This document shows positions 33,449 through 41,898 of a stretch of 64,000 bases of DNA, piece by piece (the stretch's first letter is position 1; each line of letters starts with the position of its first letter). The notes beneath the pieces are model-generated. The model was given only the letters and a program-made list of their open reading frames with translations. It was not told the DNA's origin and did not search any database. The position numbers were made by a program, and so were the translations under genes. The stretch comes from Comamonadaceae bacterium UBA4962 (GTDB lineage: Bacteria; Pseudomonadota; Gammaproteobacteria; Burkholderiales; Burkholderiaceae_C). The stretch lies in NCBI GenBank assembly GCA_002397315.1, contig DHAE01000016.1, forward strand, positions 1 through 64,000, in the 5' to 3' direction.

Positions 33449-36400
33449 ATGAAACCAGTGCAGTTCATACGGGACAACCACGCCCGCTTTCTCCACCTGC
33501 TGGAACAAGTCCGGCAGCTCGTGCAGGCACGGCAATGGCACGAGGCCCTGGATGCCGCAGCCGAGTGCGCTTCCCACGCCTGGCTTCAGCACAGCGGCAT
33601 ATTCGCCTCCGCAGAACTCGAATCGCTGATCGCGCAGGCCGGCAGGCATCTTGCACGACACGTGCCGACCCGTCCATCCAGGTCCGGCGGAGGACGCCGC
33701 CGCAGATTGCTCACCATCATGACCAGTGCCCACTCGGTGGGCGGACACAGCCGCATCGCCTGGCGCTGGTGCCAGATGGACGACGGGTCGGAGCACACGC
33801 TCGTCTTGACGCAGCAGGCAGGGGCGGAGATTCCTGAGCAGTTGCTCGAACTGCAGGCGGCCGGCCGGCTCACGCTCGTCCGGCTGGAGCAGGCCGGCTG
33901 GGAAGAACGCATCCAGGCCCTGCAAGCGCTCCTGGCGCAGTCCGACTACGCGGTACTGCTGACCCACCCCCACGACGTGCTGCCCTGCGCGGCGCTGCCG
34001 GCCATGGAGAACCCGCCGCCGGTCATCGCCGTCGACCACGCTTCGCACGTGTTCTGGCTGGGCGTTGCCATCACGCAGATCGCCCTCAACACCGCGACCT
34101 ACCTGCTGGAAGGACGCCGCGGCATCCCCAGGCAGCACATCGGGGGCGCCTTGCTGCCGATGAATTTCGAGCACCTGGACCGTGGGCACGCGACGGCCTC
34201 GGCCGTGAAGTCCGCCTACGGAATTCCGCAGGAAGCCACCCTGCTGCTGTCCGCCGCGTCGGGCTACAAATTCTGGCCCATCGAAGGCGTCAGCCTCGCG
34301 GCGATGATCGGCCCCGTACTCGCCCGCCACCCGCACGTCCACCTCCTGGCAGTGGGCGTGGGTACCCCGCGGCCGTGGGAGGAATTGCAGGCCCGGTTCC
34401 CGGCGCAGGTCCACTTGCAAGGTTACCTGTCGGAATCGGAACTGGTGGCCTGCTACCACGCATGCGACATTTATGTGGATTCGCTGCCGCTTTCCTCGCC
34501 CACGACACTGCTCGAGGCGGCGGCATGCGGCAAGCCCATCGTGCGCTTCGCGCCGCAGGACTGGAGAGGTACCGGCTTCTCGCTGGAGTTCGACTGCATT
34601 CCGCCGGCACTCTATCTGTGGACGACCCCGCAGGCCTACGAAGCCGACCTGCACCGCCTGATCGGCGACCCGGATTTCCGACGATGGCGCGGAGAGTTCG
34701 GTCGCACGGCCGTCCGCCTGCATTACTCCGATGCCGCCTTCCTCTACAGCATGGAGGCCATCTATGAACAGGCCGACCGCCTGCCGCCCATCCAGCCCGA
34801 TCCCCAGGCTCTGGACTGGCGATGCGACCGTGTCGATCTGCTACTGGCCCAACTGGCCCATAACATGGCGCTGGACCGCCAGCCACCGGCAGGGGCGCAA
34901 CCTTTCCTCGGATACACGCTGCAGGAATGGCTGGCGCGGCGGGCGCCCAATGCCGCGCAACAGCGCTTGATCGATGCCCATTGGTCCGCGAGCGCACCAC
35001 CCGGTCCACGGTTTGCGATTGCGGTGCTCTGCGATGGCAGGGATACCGCAGCGCGGGAAGCCACGCTCCAGAGTCTGGCCGAACAGCCCTACCAGCACGT
35101 CACGGTATCCGTCATCGCCGCGCCGCCGGACGGGCGGGTATGGGCGCTGAACGAGTGGGCCACGCACAGCGATGCGCAGTGGCTTTGCATGGTCGAGGCG
35201 GGAACTCGCTTCATGCACGCCGGTCTGCAGGCACTGGCGCTGGAACTGCAGCACGCCACCGACTGCCAATGCGTCTACGCCGACGAGATCGTGGATGCCG
35301 GAGGAGGCCAGTGGGGAACCCTGTTCAGGCCCGATGTCAACCTGGACCTGCTGCTCTCGTGCCCCGGGGGCATGGCACGGCACTGGCTGTACCGGCGGGA
35401 CGTGTTCCTGTCGGCAGGAGGTTTCGATCCGGATTTCGCGGAGGCGCCGGAATTCGATCTGGCATTGCGGTGGATCGCAGCCGACGGCATCGGCGCCATC
35501 GGCCACGTGAGCGAACCGCTGTTCGTATCTGCTCTGCCGCGGCTGGCCCACCGTCCGCACGAAATCGCGGCCATCGAGCGGCATCTGCGCTCCCGGGGCT
35601 ACGAGCGTGCGTCGGTGGATGCCAGCCTTCCGGGACGCTACCGCATCCATTACGGCCATGAGGCCACCCCGGCCGTCTCCATCATCATCCCCACCAAGGA
35701 TCAGTTCGCCATGGTGGAGCGCTGCGTCAGCTCCCTGCTGGAGAAGACCGCCTACCAGAACTACGAAATCATCCTGGTGGACAACGGCAGCACCGATCCG
35801 TCGGCCTGCGCCTGGATCGGCGGGCTGGAAGCGATGGACGATCCGCGCATCCGGGTGCTGCGCTACCCGCATCCTTTCAACTATTCCGCGATCAACAACG
35901 CGGCGGCGCGTGTGGCGCGGGGCGACTACCTCCTCCTGCTGAACAACGATACGGCAACGCTGCGTGGCGACTGGCTGGACGCCCTGCTCAACCATGCGCA
36001 GCGGCCCGAGGTCGGCATCGTCGGCGCCAAACTGCTGCACGCCGACGGCACCATCCAGCACGGGGGCGTCGTGCTGGGCCTGCGCGGCCCGGCGGACCAT
36101 CCCTTCATCGGCCTGCCGGCCGACGCGCCCGGCTACATGCACCGCCTGGAAGTGGACCAGAACTACAGTGCGGTCACCGCCGCCTGCCTCATGATCCGCC
36201 GCTCGGTCTACGAAGAGGTCGGCGGGCTGGACGAGGAAGCCTTCAAGGTGTCGTACAACGACGTGGATCTGTGCCTCAAGGTGCGGCAGGCCGGCTACCT
36301 CGTCGTCTGGACGCCCCACGCCGTGGTGCTGCACGAAGGCAGCGTGAGCCAGAAAGCGGTCGACGTGGCCACGCAGGAGGCCAAGCGGGCACGCTTCATC

Positions 36401-37528
36401 GGCGAGCAGGACGCGATGTACCAGAAATGGTTGCCGGTCCTTGCGCACGATGGCGCGTACAACGCCAATCTGTCCCTGCACGGCACCGGCTTCGAGGTGG
36501 AAACCGACGCCACCATCAACCGCCGGCCGCTGCCGTGGCGCCCCCAGCCGGTGGTGCTGGCGCTGGCCGCCGACCACTCCGGCTGCGGCCACTACCGCGT
36601 GATGGAGCCGGTGCGCGCCATGGATGCCAGCGGCATCGCCGATGCGCGTTTCGCCGGGCGCTATTTCACGCCCGAGGAACTGCACCGGCTGCGGCCCGAC
36701 ACCCTGGTGCTGCAGCGCCAGGTGACCGAAGAGCAGCTGCGGCTCATCCAGCGCATCAAGCGCCTGTGCCCGGTGTTCATGGTGGCCGAGCTGGACGATT
36801 ACCTGCCCAACCTGCCCCTCAAGAACACGCACCGCCATGAAATGCCCAAGGACGTGATGCGGCAGCTGCACCGCTCCATCGGCATGATGGACCGGTTCAT
36901 CGTGTCGACCGACGCCCTCGCCGAAGCGCTGAAAGGGTTGCATCCGGACACCCGGGTCGTGCAGAACCGCCTGCCGCCGCGCTGGTGGCGCGGCCTGCAG
37001 GCCAGCCGCCGCACGGGCGGGCGGCCGCGCGTGGGCTGGGCGGGCGGCATCAGCCACCAGGGCGACCTGGAACTGATCGCCGATGTGGTGAAGGAGCTGC
37101 ACCGCGAGGTGGACTGGATCTTCTTCGGGATGTGCCCGGACCGCATCAAGCCCTACGTGCGGGAATACCACGGCCCGGTACCGATCGAGCGCTACCCCGC
37201 CATGCTCGCCAGCCTGAACCTGGATCTGGCGCTCGCCCCGCTGGAGCAGAACCTCTTCAATGAATGCAAGAGCAACCTGCGGCTGCTGGAATACGGCGCG
37301 TGCGGCTATCCGGTGATCGCCAGCGATGCGCAGCCCTACCGGTGCGGCCTGCCCGTCACCCTGGTGAAGAACCGCTTCAAGGACTGGGTGGACGCCATCC
37401 GCGCCCATGTGCAGGACCCGGACGCCGCCGCGCGATCGGGCGATGCGCTGAAGGCCGCCGTCGCGCGCGACTGGATGCTGGAGGGCGCCCATCTGGACGG
37501 CTGGCTGCGCGCCTGGCTGCCGGGCTGA
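33449..37528 (+). CDS. Giant multidomain glycosyltransferase, probable flagellin glycosyltransferase
   Basis: The protein has 1359 residues and no membrane segments. Domain 1 (about 85-440) is a GT-B fold with VHLQGYLSESELVACYHACD and LLEAAACGKPIV. Domain 2 (about 485-730) is a degenerate GT-A of the GT2 type (FAIAVLCDGRDTAAREATLQSL, CVYADEI, FLSAGGFDPDFAE). Domain 3 (about 738-965) is a full GT2 with VSIIIPTKDQFAMVERC, VDNGSTD and LLNNDTATLRG. Domain 4 (about 1040-1355) is another GT-B lobe (RVGWAGGISHQGDLELIADV, LLEYGACGYPVIASD). Tandem GT2 domains occur in O-antigen enzymes and large flagellin transferases (Fgt1-like). Lying between flagellin and motA, it probably glycosylates flagellin and builds the glycan. 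Target and sugars are inferred. Confidence 0.85.
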   Translation: MKPVQFIRDNHARFLHLLEQVRQLVQARQWHEALDAAAECASHAWLQHSGIFASAELESLIAQAGRHLARHVPTRPSRSGGGRRRRLLTIMTSAHSVGGHSRIAWRWCQMDDGSEHTLVLTQQAGAEIPEQLLELQAAGRLTLVRLEQAGWEERIQALQALLAQSDYAVLLTHPHDVLPCAALPAMENPPPVIAVDHASHVFWLGVAITQIALNTATYLLEGRRGIPRQHIGGALLPMNFEHLDRGHATASAVKSAYGIPQEATLLLSAASGYKFWPIEGVSLAAMIGPVLARHPHVHLLAVGVGTPRPWEELQARFPAQVHLQGYLSESELVACYHACDIYVDSLPLSSPTTLLEAAACGKPIVRFAPQDWRGTGFSLEFDCIPPALYLWTTPQAYEADLHRLIGDPDFRRWRGEFGRTAVRLHYSDAAFLYSMEAIYEQADRLPPIQPDPQALDWRCDRVDLLLAQLAHNMALDRQPPAGAQPFLGYTLQEWLARRAPNAAQQRLIDAHWSASAPPGPRFAIAVLCDGRDTAAREATLQSLAEQPYQHVTVSVIAAPPDGRVWALNEWATHSDAQWLCMVEAGTRFMHAGLQALALELQHATDCQCVYADEIVDAGGGQWGTLFRPDVNLDLLLSCPGGMARHWLYRRDVFLSAGGFDPDFAEAPEFDLALRWIAADGIGAIGHVSEPLFVSALPRLAHRPHEIAAIERHLRSRGYERASVDASLPGRYRIHYGHEATPAVSIIIPTKDQFAMVERCVSSLLEKTAYQNYEIILVDNGSTDPSACAWIGGLEAMDDPRIRVLRYPHPFNYSAINNAAARVARGDYLLLLNNDTATLRGDWLDALLNHAQRPEVGIVGAKLLHADGTIQHGGVVLGLRGPADHPFIGLPADAPGYMHRLEVDQNYSAVTAACLMIRRSVYEEVGGLDEEAFKVSYNDVDLCLKVRQAGYLVVWTPHAVVLHEGSVSQKAVDVATQEAKRARFIGEQDAMYQKWLPVLAHDGAYNANLSLHGTGFEVETDATINRRPLPWRPQPVVLALAADHSGCGHYRVMEPVRAMDASGIADARFAGRYFTPEELHRLRPDTLVLQRQVTEEQLRLIQRIKRLCPVFMVAELDDYLPNLPLKNTHRHEMPKDVMRQLHRSIGMMDRFIVSTDALAEALKGLHPDTRVVQNRLPPRWWRGLQASRRTGGRPRVGWAGGISHQGDLELIADVVKELHREVDWIFFGMCPDRIKPYVREYHGPVPIERYPAMLASLNLDLALAPLEQNLFNECKSNLRLLEYGACGYPVIASDAQPYRCGLPVTLVKNRFKDWVDAIRAHVQDPDAAARSGDALKAAVARDWMLEGAHLDGWLRAWLPG

Positions 37529-37552
37529 CCGGCCCGCGCATACCGATTCCAT

Positions 37553-37579
37553 TCAAGTGTGGCGGGGGTTTTCCGATAC
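37553..37579 (+). promoter_or_regulatory. Sigma-28 promoter of the motAB-cheYZ operon
   Basis: TCAAGTGT-N11-TCCGATAC matches the sigma-28 consensus (TAAAGTTT-N11-GCCGATAA) at 12 of 16 positions, with exact spacing. It stands about 100 bases before the motA ATG and 25 bases after the glycosyltransferase stop. Confidence 0.8.
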
Positions 37580-37678
37580 CACTGATACGATCCGTATCCT
37601 CCCCGCCGCCATTCTCGCCGCCACCGCTCTCGACGGTGGCAGCCGTTCCCTTGCCCTGACCACTCCTCGAGCCCCAGC

Positions 37679-38539
37679 ATGTTCGTCATCATCGGTTACC
37701 TCGTCTGCCTGGGGTGCATCTTCGGCGTCTTCATCGCGCACGGCGGCAACATCTCCGTGGTGCTGCACGCCCTGCCGTTCGAGATCGTCACGATCCTGGG
37801 CGGCGCCCTGGGCGCCTTCGTGGTGAACAACCAGCCCAAGGTGCTGAAGGCCACGATGAAGGCGCTGCCCATGGCGTTCAAGGGCTCCAAATACACCAAG
37901 GCGCGCTACATGGAGCTGATGGCCATGCTCTACGACATCCTCCAGAAGGCCCGCAAGGAGGGCCTGATGGCGATCGAGAAGGACGTGGAAGCCCCGCACG
38001 AATCGGAAATCTTCAAGAAGTACCCCACGGTGGGTTCCGACCACCACGTGATCGAGTTCACCACCGACTATCTGCGGATGATGGTGTCGGGCAACCTGAA
38101 CGCGCACGAGATCGAATCGCTGATGGACAGCGAGATCGAGACGCACCACCAGGAGGCCCATGCGCCCGTGGCGGCCCTGGCCCGGCTGGCCGGCGCCCTG
38201 CCCGCCTTCGGCATCGTGGCCGCCGTGCTGGGCGTGGTGAACACCATGGGTTCGGTGGGCCAGCCGCCCTCGGTGCTCGGCGGGATGATCGGCTCGGCCC
38301 TGGTGGGTACGTTCCTCGGGATTCTGCTGGCCTACGGCGTGGTGGAGCCGCTGGGCGGCCTGGTGGAGCAGAAGCTGGAGGACGCCGCCAAGGAACTCCA
38401 GTGCATCAAGACCACCCTGCTGGCCAGCATGCAGGGCTACAACCCCGCCACGGCCATCGAATTCGGCCGCAAGGTGCTCTTCTCGGGCGACCGCCCCAGC
38501 TTCTCGGAGCTGGAAAGCCACGTGAAGGGCAAGAAGTAA
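37679..38539 (+). CDS. motA: Flagellar motor stator protein MotA
   Basis: MotA is the proton-channel stator subunit with four transmembrane helices. The 286 residues match the family length, beginning MFVIIGYLVCLGCIFGVF. The cytoplasmic loop holds the charged residues that act on FliG, followed by GALPAFGIVAAVLGVVNTM near 170-190 with the conserved proline. It is followed after 27 bp by motB. This is a proton-type MotA, not the sodium PomA. Confidence 0.97.
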   Translation: MFVIIGYLVCLGCIFGVFIAHGGNISVVLHALPFEIVTILGGALGAFVVNNQPKVLKATMKALPMAFKGSKYTKARYMELMAMLYDILQKARKEGLMAIEKDVEAPHESEIFKKYPTVGSDHHVIEFTTDYLRMMVSGNLNAHEIESLMDSEIETHHQEAHAPVAALARLAGALPAFGIVAAVLGVVNTMGSVGQPPSVLGGMIGSALVGTFLGILLAYGVVEPLGGLVEQKLEDAAKELQCIKTTLLASMQGYNPATAIEFGRKVLFSGDRPSFSELESHVKGKK

Positions 38540-38566
38540 CCCGGGGATCCGCCGGAGGTACACGCC

Positions 38567-39505
38567 ATGGCCGACAAGAAGCTTCAGCCGATCATCATCA
38601 AGCGCATCAAGAAGGGCGGGCATGCCGCGCACGGCGGCGCCTGGAAGATCGCCTATGCCGACTTCGTGACGGCCATGATGGCGTTCTTCCTGCTCATGTG
38701 GCTGCTGGGCTCGACGGCCAAGGGCGAGCTGCAGGGGATCGCCGCGTACTTTTCGTCGCCGCTCAAGGTGGCGATGCAGGGGGGTGACGGCTCGGGCAAC
38801 AGCTCCAGCATCATTCCCGGCGGCGGCAACGATCTCTCCAAGGTGCACGGCCAGGTGCGGCGCTCGGACTCCGACGCGGCCACCAGCCGCCGGACCAACC
38901 TCGAGCACGCCCGCGCCGAGCAGGCCCGGCAGGACCAGATGCGCATCAAGGCGCTGCAGGCCAAGATCGACGCGCTCATCTCGGAAAACCCGCGGCTGAA
39001 GGAGTTCAAGTCGCAGATCCGCATCGACGTGACGCCCGACGGACTGCAGATCCAGATCGTGGACGACCAGAACCGGCCGATGTTCGACAGCGGCAGTGCG
39101 TTGGTAAAACCCTACATGCGCGATATTCTTCGGGAAATCGGCGCGGCCCTCGGCGGGGTGGAAAACCGCATCAGCCTGGCGGGCCATACCGACGCCGCGC
39201 CCTACGGGAACGGCGACCGCGGCTACAGCAACTGGGAGCTGTCGGCCGACCGCGCCAACGCCTCCCGGCGTGAACTGGTGGCCGCCGGCATGCCGGACGC
39301 CAAGCTGGGCCGCGTGGTGGGCCTGGCGGCCAGCGATCTGCTGGAGCCCGAGAACCCCCGTTCGCCCGTGAACCGGCGCATCACCATCACCGTCATGACC
39401 AAGGAAGCCGAGGAACGGCTGCTGGGCAAGAAAGCCCCGCAGATCCCTATTTCGGAGCTGGCGGCGGAAAAGCGGGAAAATCCTGCATCGACGCAGCAGC
39501 CGTAA
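38567..39505 (+). CDS. motB: Flagellar motor stator protein MotB
   Basis: MotB is the stator subunit that anchors MotA to peptidoglycan. The 312 residues have a basic start (KKLQPIIIKRIKKGGHAAHG) and one transmembrane helix containing the proton-conducting Asp32 (YADFVTAMMAFFLLMWLL). A charged linker follows, then an OmpA-like peptidoglycan-binding domain (about 150-270) with ISLAGHTDAAPYGNGD and SADRANASRRELVAAGM. Gene order and length are canonical. Confidence 0.97.
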   Translation: MADKKLQPIIIKRIKKGGHAAHGGAWKIAYADFVTAMMAFFLLMWLLGSTAKGELQGIAAYFSSPLKVAMQGGDGSGNSSSIIPGGGNDLSKVHGQVRRSDSDAATSRRTNLEHARAEQARQDQMRIKALQAKIDALISENPRLKEFKSQIRIDVTPDGLQIQIVDDQNRPMFDSGSALVKPYMRDILREIGAALGGVENRISLAGHTDAAPYGNGDRGYSNWELSADRANASRRELVAAGMPDAKLGRVVGLAASDLLEPENPRSPVNRRITITVMTKEAEERLLGKKAPQIPISELAAEKRENPASTQQP

Positions 39506-39571
39506 CGTCTTGTCACCAAAGCGGCTGCCCCTGACAATATCTCCTGCAATTTCGACCGAAAGGGTCCCCAC

Positions 39572-39958
39572 GTGACCACTGCCCTTCGCTTTCTGATCGT
39601 TGACGACTTCTCCACCATGCGCCGCATCGTGCGCAATCTGCTCAAGGAAAGCGGGTTTACCGACGCCGACGAGGCCGAAGACGGCGTCGTGGCGCTGAAC
39701 AAGCTGCGCAACAGCAAGTTCGACTTCGTGGTCACCGACATCAACATGCCCAACATGAACGGGTTCCAGTTGCTGGCCGAGATCAAGAAGGACGACAAGC
39801 TCAAGCACCTGCCGGTACTGATGGTCACGGCCGAGGCCCGCAAGGAAGACATCGTCGCGGCCGCGCAGGGCGGCGCGGCCGGCTACATCGTCAAGCCCTT
39901 CACGAAGGCGACGCTGGAAGAGAAAGTCACGCTGATCCTCAAGAAGCTGGGACTCTGA
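39572..39958 (+). CDS. cheY: Chemotaxis response regulator CheY (motor-type copy)
   Basis: This is a 128-residue single receiver, highly similar to E. coli CheY, which binds FliM when phosphorylated. Active-site residues are Asp11-Asp12, Asp56, Thr86, Tyr105 and Lys108, each one less than in E. coli. The GTG start at 39572 follows gaaaggg and is the only start that fits. Placed directly before cheZ (2-bp gap), it is the likely motor-signalling CheY. The other CheY (7848) is more divergent. Confidence 0.96.
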   Translation: MTTALRFLIVDDFSTMRRIVRNLLKESGFTDADEAEDGVVALNKLRNSKFDFVVTDINMPNMNGFQLLAEIKKDDKLKHLPVLMVTAEARKEDIVAAAQGGAAGYIVKPFTKATLEEKVTLILKKLGL

Positions 39959-39960
39959 CC

Positions 39961-40614
39961 ATGGACACGCCGGACCACAACGCCCCGGACTCCGCGGACG
40001 TCCACAACAAGATCGGGCAGCTCACCCGCCAGCTGCACGACGCGTTGTCGGAACTGGGCTATGCAGAACAGCTGCGGGGCTCGATGGGCGAATTGCCCGA
40101 CGCCCAGAGCCGCCTCTCCTACATCGCCCGGCTCACGGGCGAGGCGGCCGAGAAGGTGCTCAGCCGCGTCGAGCAGGCCAAGGCCCAGCACGACTTCATC
40201 GCCGAGGAAACCCGCCGCGTGGTCGCCTCGCTGGTGAAGGACCCGGTGGCCGCGGTGGCCAAGGGCGAGATCATGAACTTCCTGCACGACGTGGAACGCG
40301 TGACCAAGGAAGCCGACGTGCATCTCACCGAAATCATGATGGCGCAGGACTTCCACGACCTCACCGGTCAGGTGATCGCGCGCGTGGTGACCCTGGCCGG
40401 CACGATCGAGCAGCAGCTGGTGCAGCTGCTCATCCAGACGGCGCCCCCCCAGGCCCAGCCCGTGGTGGCCGCAGCCACGGCCGCACCGACCCCGGCCGCG
40501 CCGGAACCGCGCCGCGAACACCTCGCCGGCCCGGTGGTGGATCCGGAGAACACCCCCAACGTCGTCTCCAGCCAGTCGGAAGTCGACGACCTGCTGGCCA
40601 GCCTGGGCTTCTGA
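39961..40614 (+). CDS. cheZ: Protein phosphatase CheZ
   Basis: CheZ dephosphorylates CheY-P and ends the signal. The 217 residues form a long helical hairpin with the active-site segment QDFHDLTGQVIARV, where Asp133 and Gln137 correspond to Asp143 and Gln147 of E. coli. An Ala/Pro linker follows, then the C-terminal CheY-binding peptide SQSEVDDLLASLGF. Its active site is matched by the Asp-x3-Gln of the CheZ-like protein at 8261-8707. Confidence 0.97.
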   Translation: MDTPDHNAPDSADVHNKIGQLTRQLHDALSELGYAEQLRGSMGELPDAQSRLSYIARLTGEAAEKVLSRVEQAKAQHDFIAEETRRVVASLVKDPVAAVAKGEIMNFLHDVERVTKEADVHLTEIMMAQDFHDLTGQVIARVVTLAGTIEQQLVQLLIQTAPPQAQPVVAAATAAPTPAAPEPRREHLAGPVVDPENTPNVVSSQSEVDDLLASLGF

Positions 40615-40663
40615 GCGCCCGGCGGGGGCCGCGCGCCCGAATAAGCGGCTCCCGGGCCGTCTA

Positions 40664-40698
40664 TTCGCGCTTTAGATTCCGGCCCCCCTCACGACAAT
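40664..40698 (+). promoter_or_regulatory. Promoter element of the flhB operon (shared with flgB)
   Basis: TTCGCGCTTTAGA at 40664-40676 is followed after 16 bases by GACAAT (40693-40698). The same 13 bases and the same 16-base spacing to a CATAAT precede flgB. The hexamers could be -35 (TTTAGA) and -10 elements of an early flagellar promoter, with the preceding bases a regulator or extended-contact site. The flhB ATG is 28 bases further on. Confidence 0.65.
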
Positions 40699-40725
40699 TG
40701 GCATGACCCCCGCCGTCATGCCACC

Positions 40726-41898
40726 ATGGACTCCTCCAGCCAAGACAAACAACTCCCCGCGACCGAGCGCAAGCTGCAGCAGGCGCGCAAGGAAGGCCAG
40801 GCTGCGCGGTCCCGCGATCTCTCCCACCTCGCCGTCCTCGGCATGGGTGCCGTCAGCACCTACGCGCTCGCCCCCACCCTGGTCGAGCACCTGCAGCGTG
40901 CGATCGCCCACCACCTCGCCTTCAACGCCGAGACGGTGCACGCCACGGGCTCCATGCTGGAGCGCCTGCAGGACATGACCATCGTCGGCATGGGCGCGAG
41001 CCTGGCGTTCGCCGTGCTGACCCTCGTGGCCACCGTGGCGAGCGCGATCGGCGCGGGCGGATGGGTGTTCACCTTCAAGCCGGTGATGCCCAACTTCACG
41101 CGGCTGAACCCGATTTCCGGCTTCGCGAACCTGTTCTCGAAGCAGCAGATGGTCAACGTGCTGAAGATGGTGCTGATGACCGCCATCCTCGCGGCGGTGG
41201 CCTGGAGCTTCATGAGCAGCAGCATCGAGAAGATCGCCATGCTGGTGCTGCAGCCTTCGCCGGTGGCGCTGCGCTACGTGGCCCAATGGATCGTCGCCGG
41301 CATGGGCATGCTGCTGCTGGTGGTGTTCCTCGCCGCGGTGATCGACGTGCCGCTGCAGGCCTACTTCTTCAAATCGCGGCAGAAGATGTCGCACGAGGAA
41401 GTAAAGCAGGAGCACAAGCAGTCCGAGGGCAGCCCCGAGGTGAAGGGCCGCCAGCGCCAGCGGGCGCGCGACATCGCCAGCCGCGCCAGCCTGGCCAACG
41501 TGCCCAAGGCCGACTTCGTGGTGATGAACCCGACCCACTATGCCGTGGCGCTGCGCTACGACGAATCCACGATGGGCGCGCCGCAGGTGGTGTCGAAGGG
41601 CACGGACCTGCTGGCGTTCAAGATCCGCGAGATCGCCAACCAGCATTCCGTGCCGGTGCTGCAATCGCCCATGCTGGCCCGCGCGCTCTACGCCAATGCC
41701 GAGCTGGAGCAGCCCATTCCGGCCCAACTGTATGCGGCCGTGGCGCAGATCCTGGCCTATGTCTACCGGCTCAAGGCCGCGCTGCGCGGCGAAGGCCGCA
41801 TGCCCGACGCCCAGCCCGACCCGTACGTGCCGCCGGAACTCGATCCGCACACGAAGGCCGCCCCGTCCGACGTTTCCGCCGCAGGTGACGCGCCATGA
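40726..41898 (+). CDS. flhB: Flagellar export switch protein FlhB
   Basis: FlhB is an export-gate membrane protein that switches substrate specificity after hook completion. The 390 residues have four transmembrane helices in the first 210 and a cytoplasmic domain with the self-cleavage motif NPTH at 268-271 (VVMNPTHYAVALRYD). Residue positions agree with Salmonella FlhB (Asn269). A Pro/Asp-rich tail of about 25 residues follows. It overlaps flhA by 4 bp. Confidence 0.97.
   Translation: MDSSSQDKQLPATERKLQQARKEGQAARSRDLSHLAVLGMGAVSTYALAPTLVEHLQRAIAHHLAFNAETVHATGSMLERLQDMTIVGMGASLAFAVLTLVATVASAIGAGGWVFTFKPVMPNFTRLNPISGFANLFSKQQMVNVLKMVLMTAILAAVAWSFMSSSIEKIAMLVLQPSPVALRYVAQWIVAGMGMLLLVVFLAAVIDVPLQAYFFKSRQKMSHEEVKQEHKQSEGSPEVKGRQRQRARDIASRASLANVPKADFVVMNPTHYAVALRYDESTMGAPQVVSKGTDLLAFKIREIANQHSVPVLQSPMLARALYANAELEQPIPAQLYAAVAQILAYVYRLKAALRGEGRMPDAQPDPYVPPELDPHTKAAPSDVSAAGDAP

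Noticed and set aside
32138..34723. An 861-codon minus-strand frame in the glycosylation island
   Set aside because: It is antisense to the aminotransferase and glycosyltransferase, whose catalytic motifs are clear, and it has no domain of its own.
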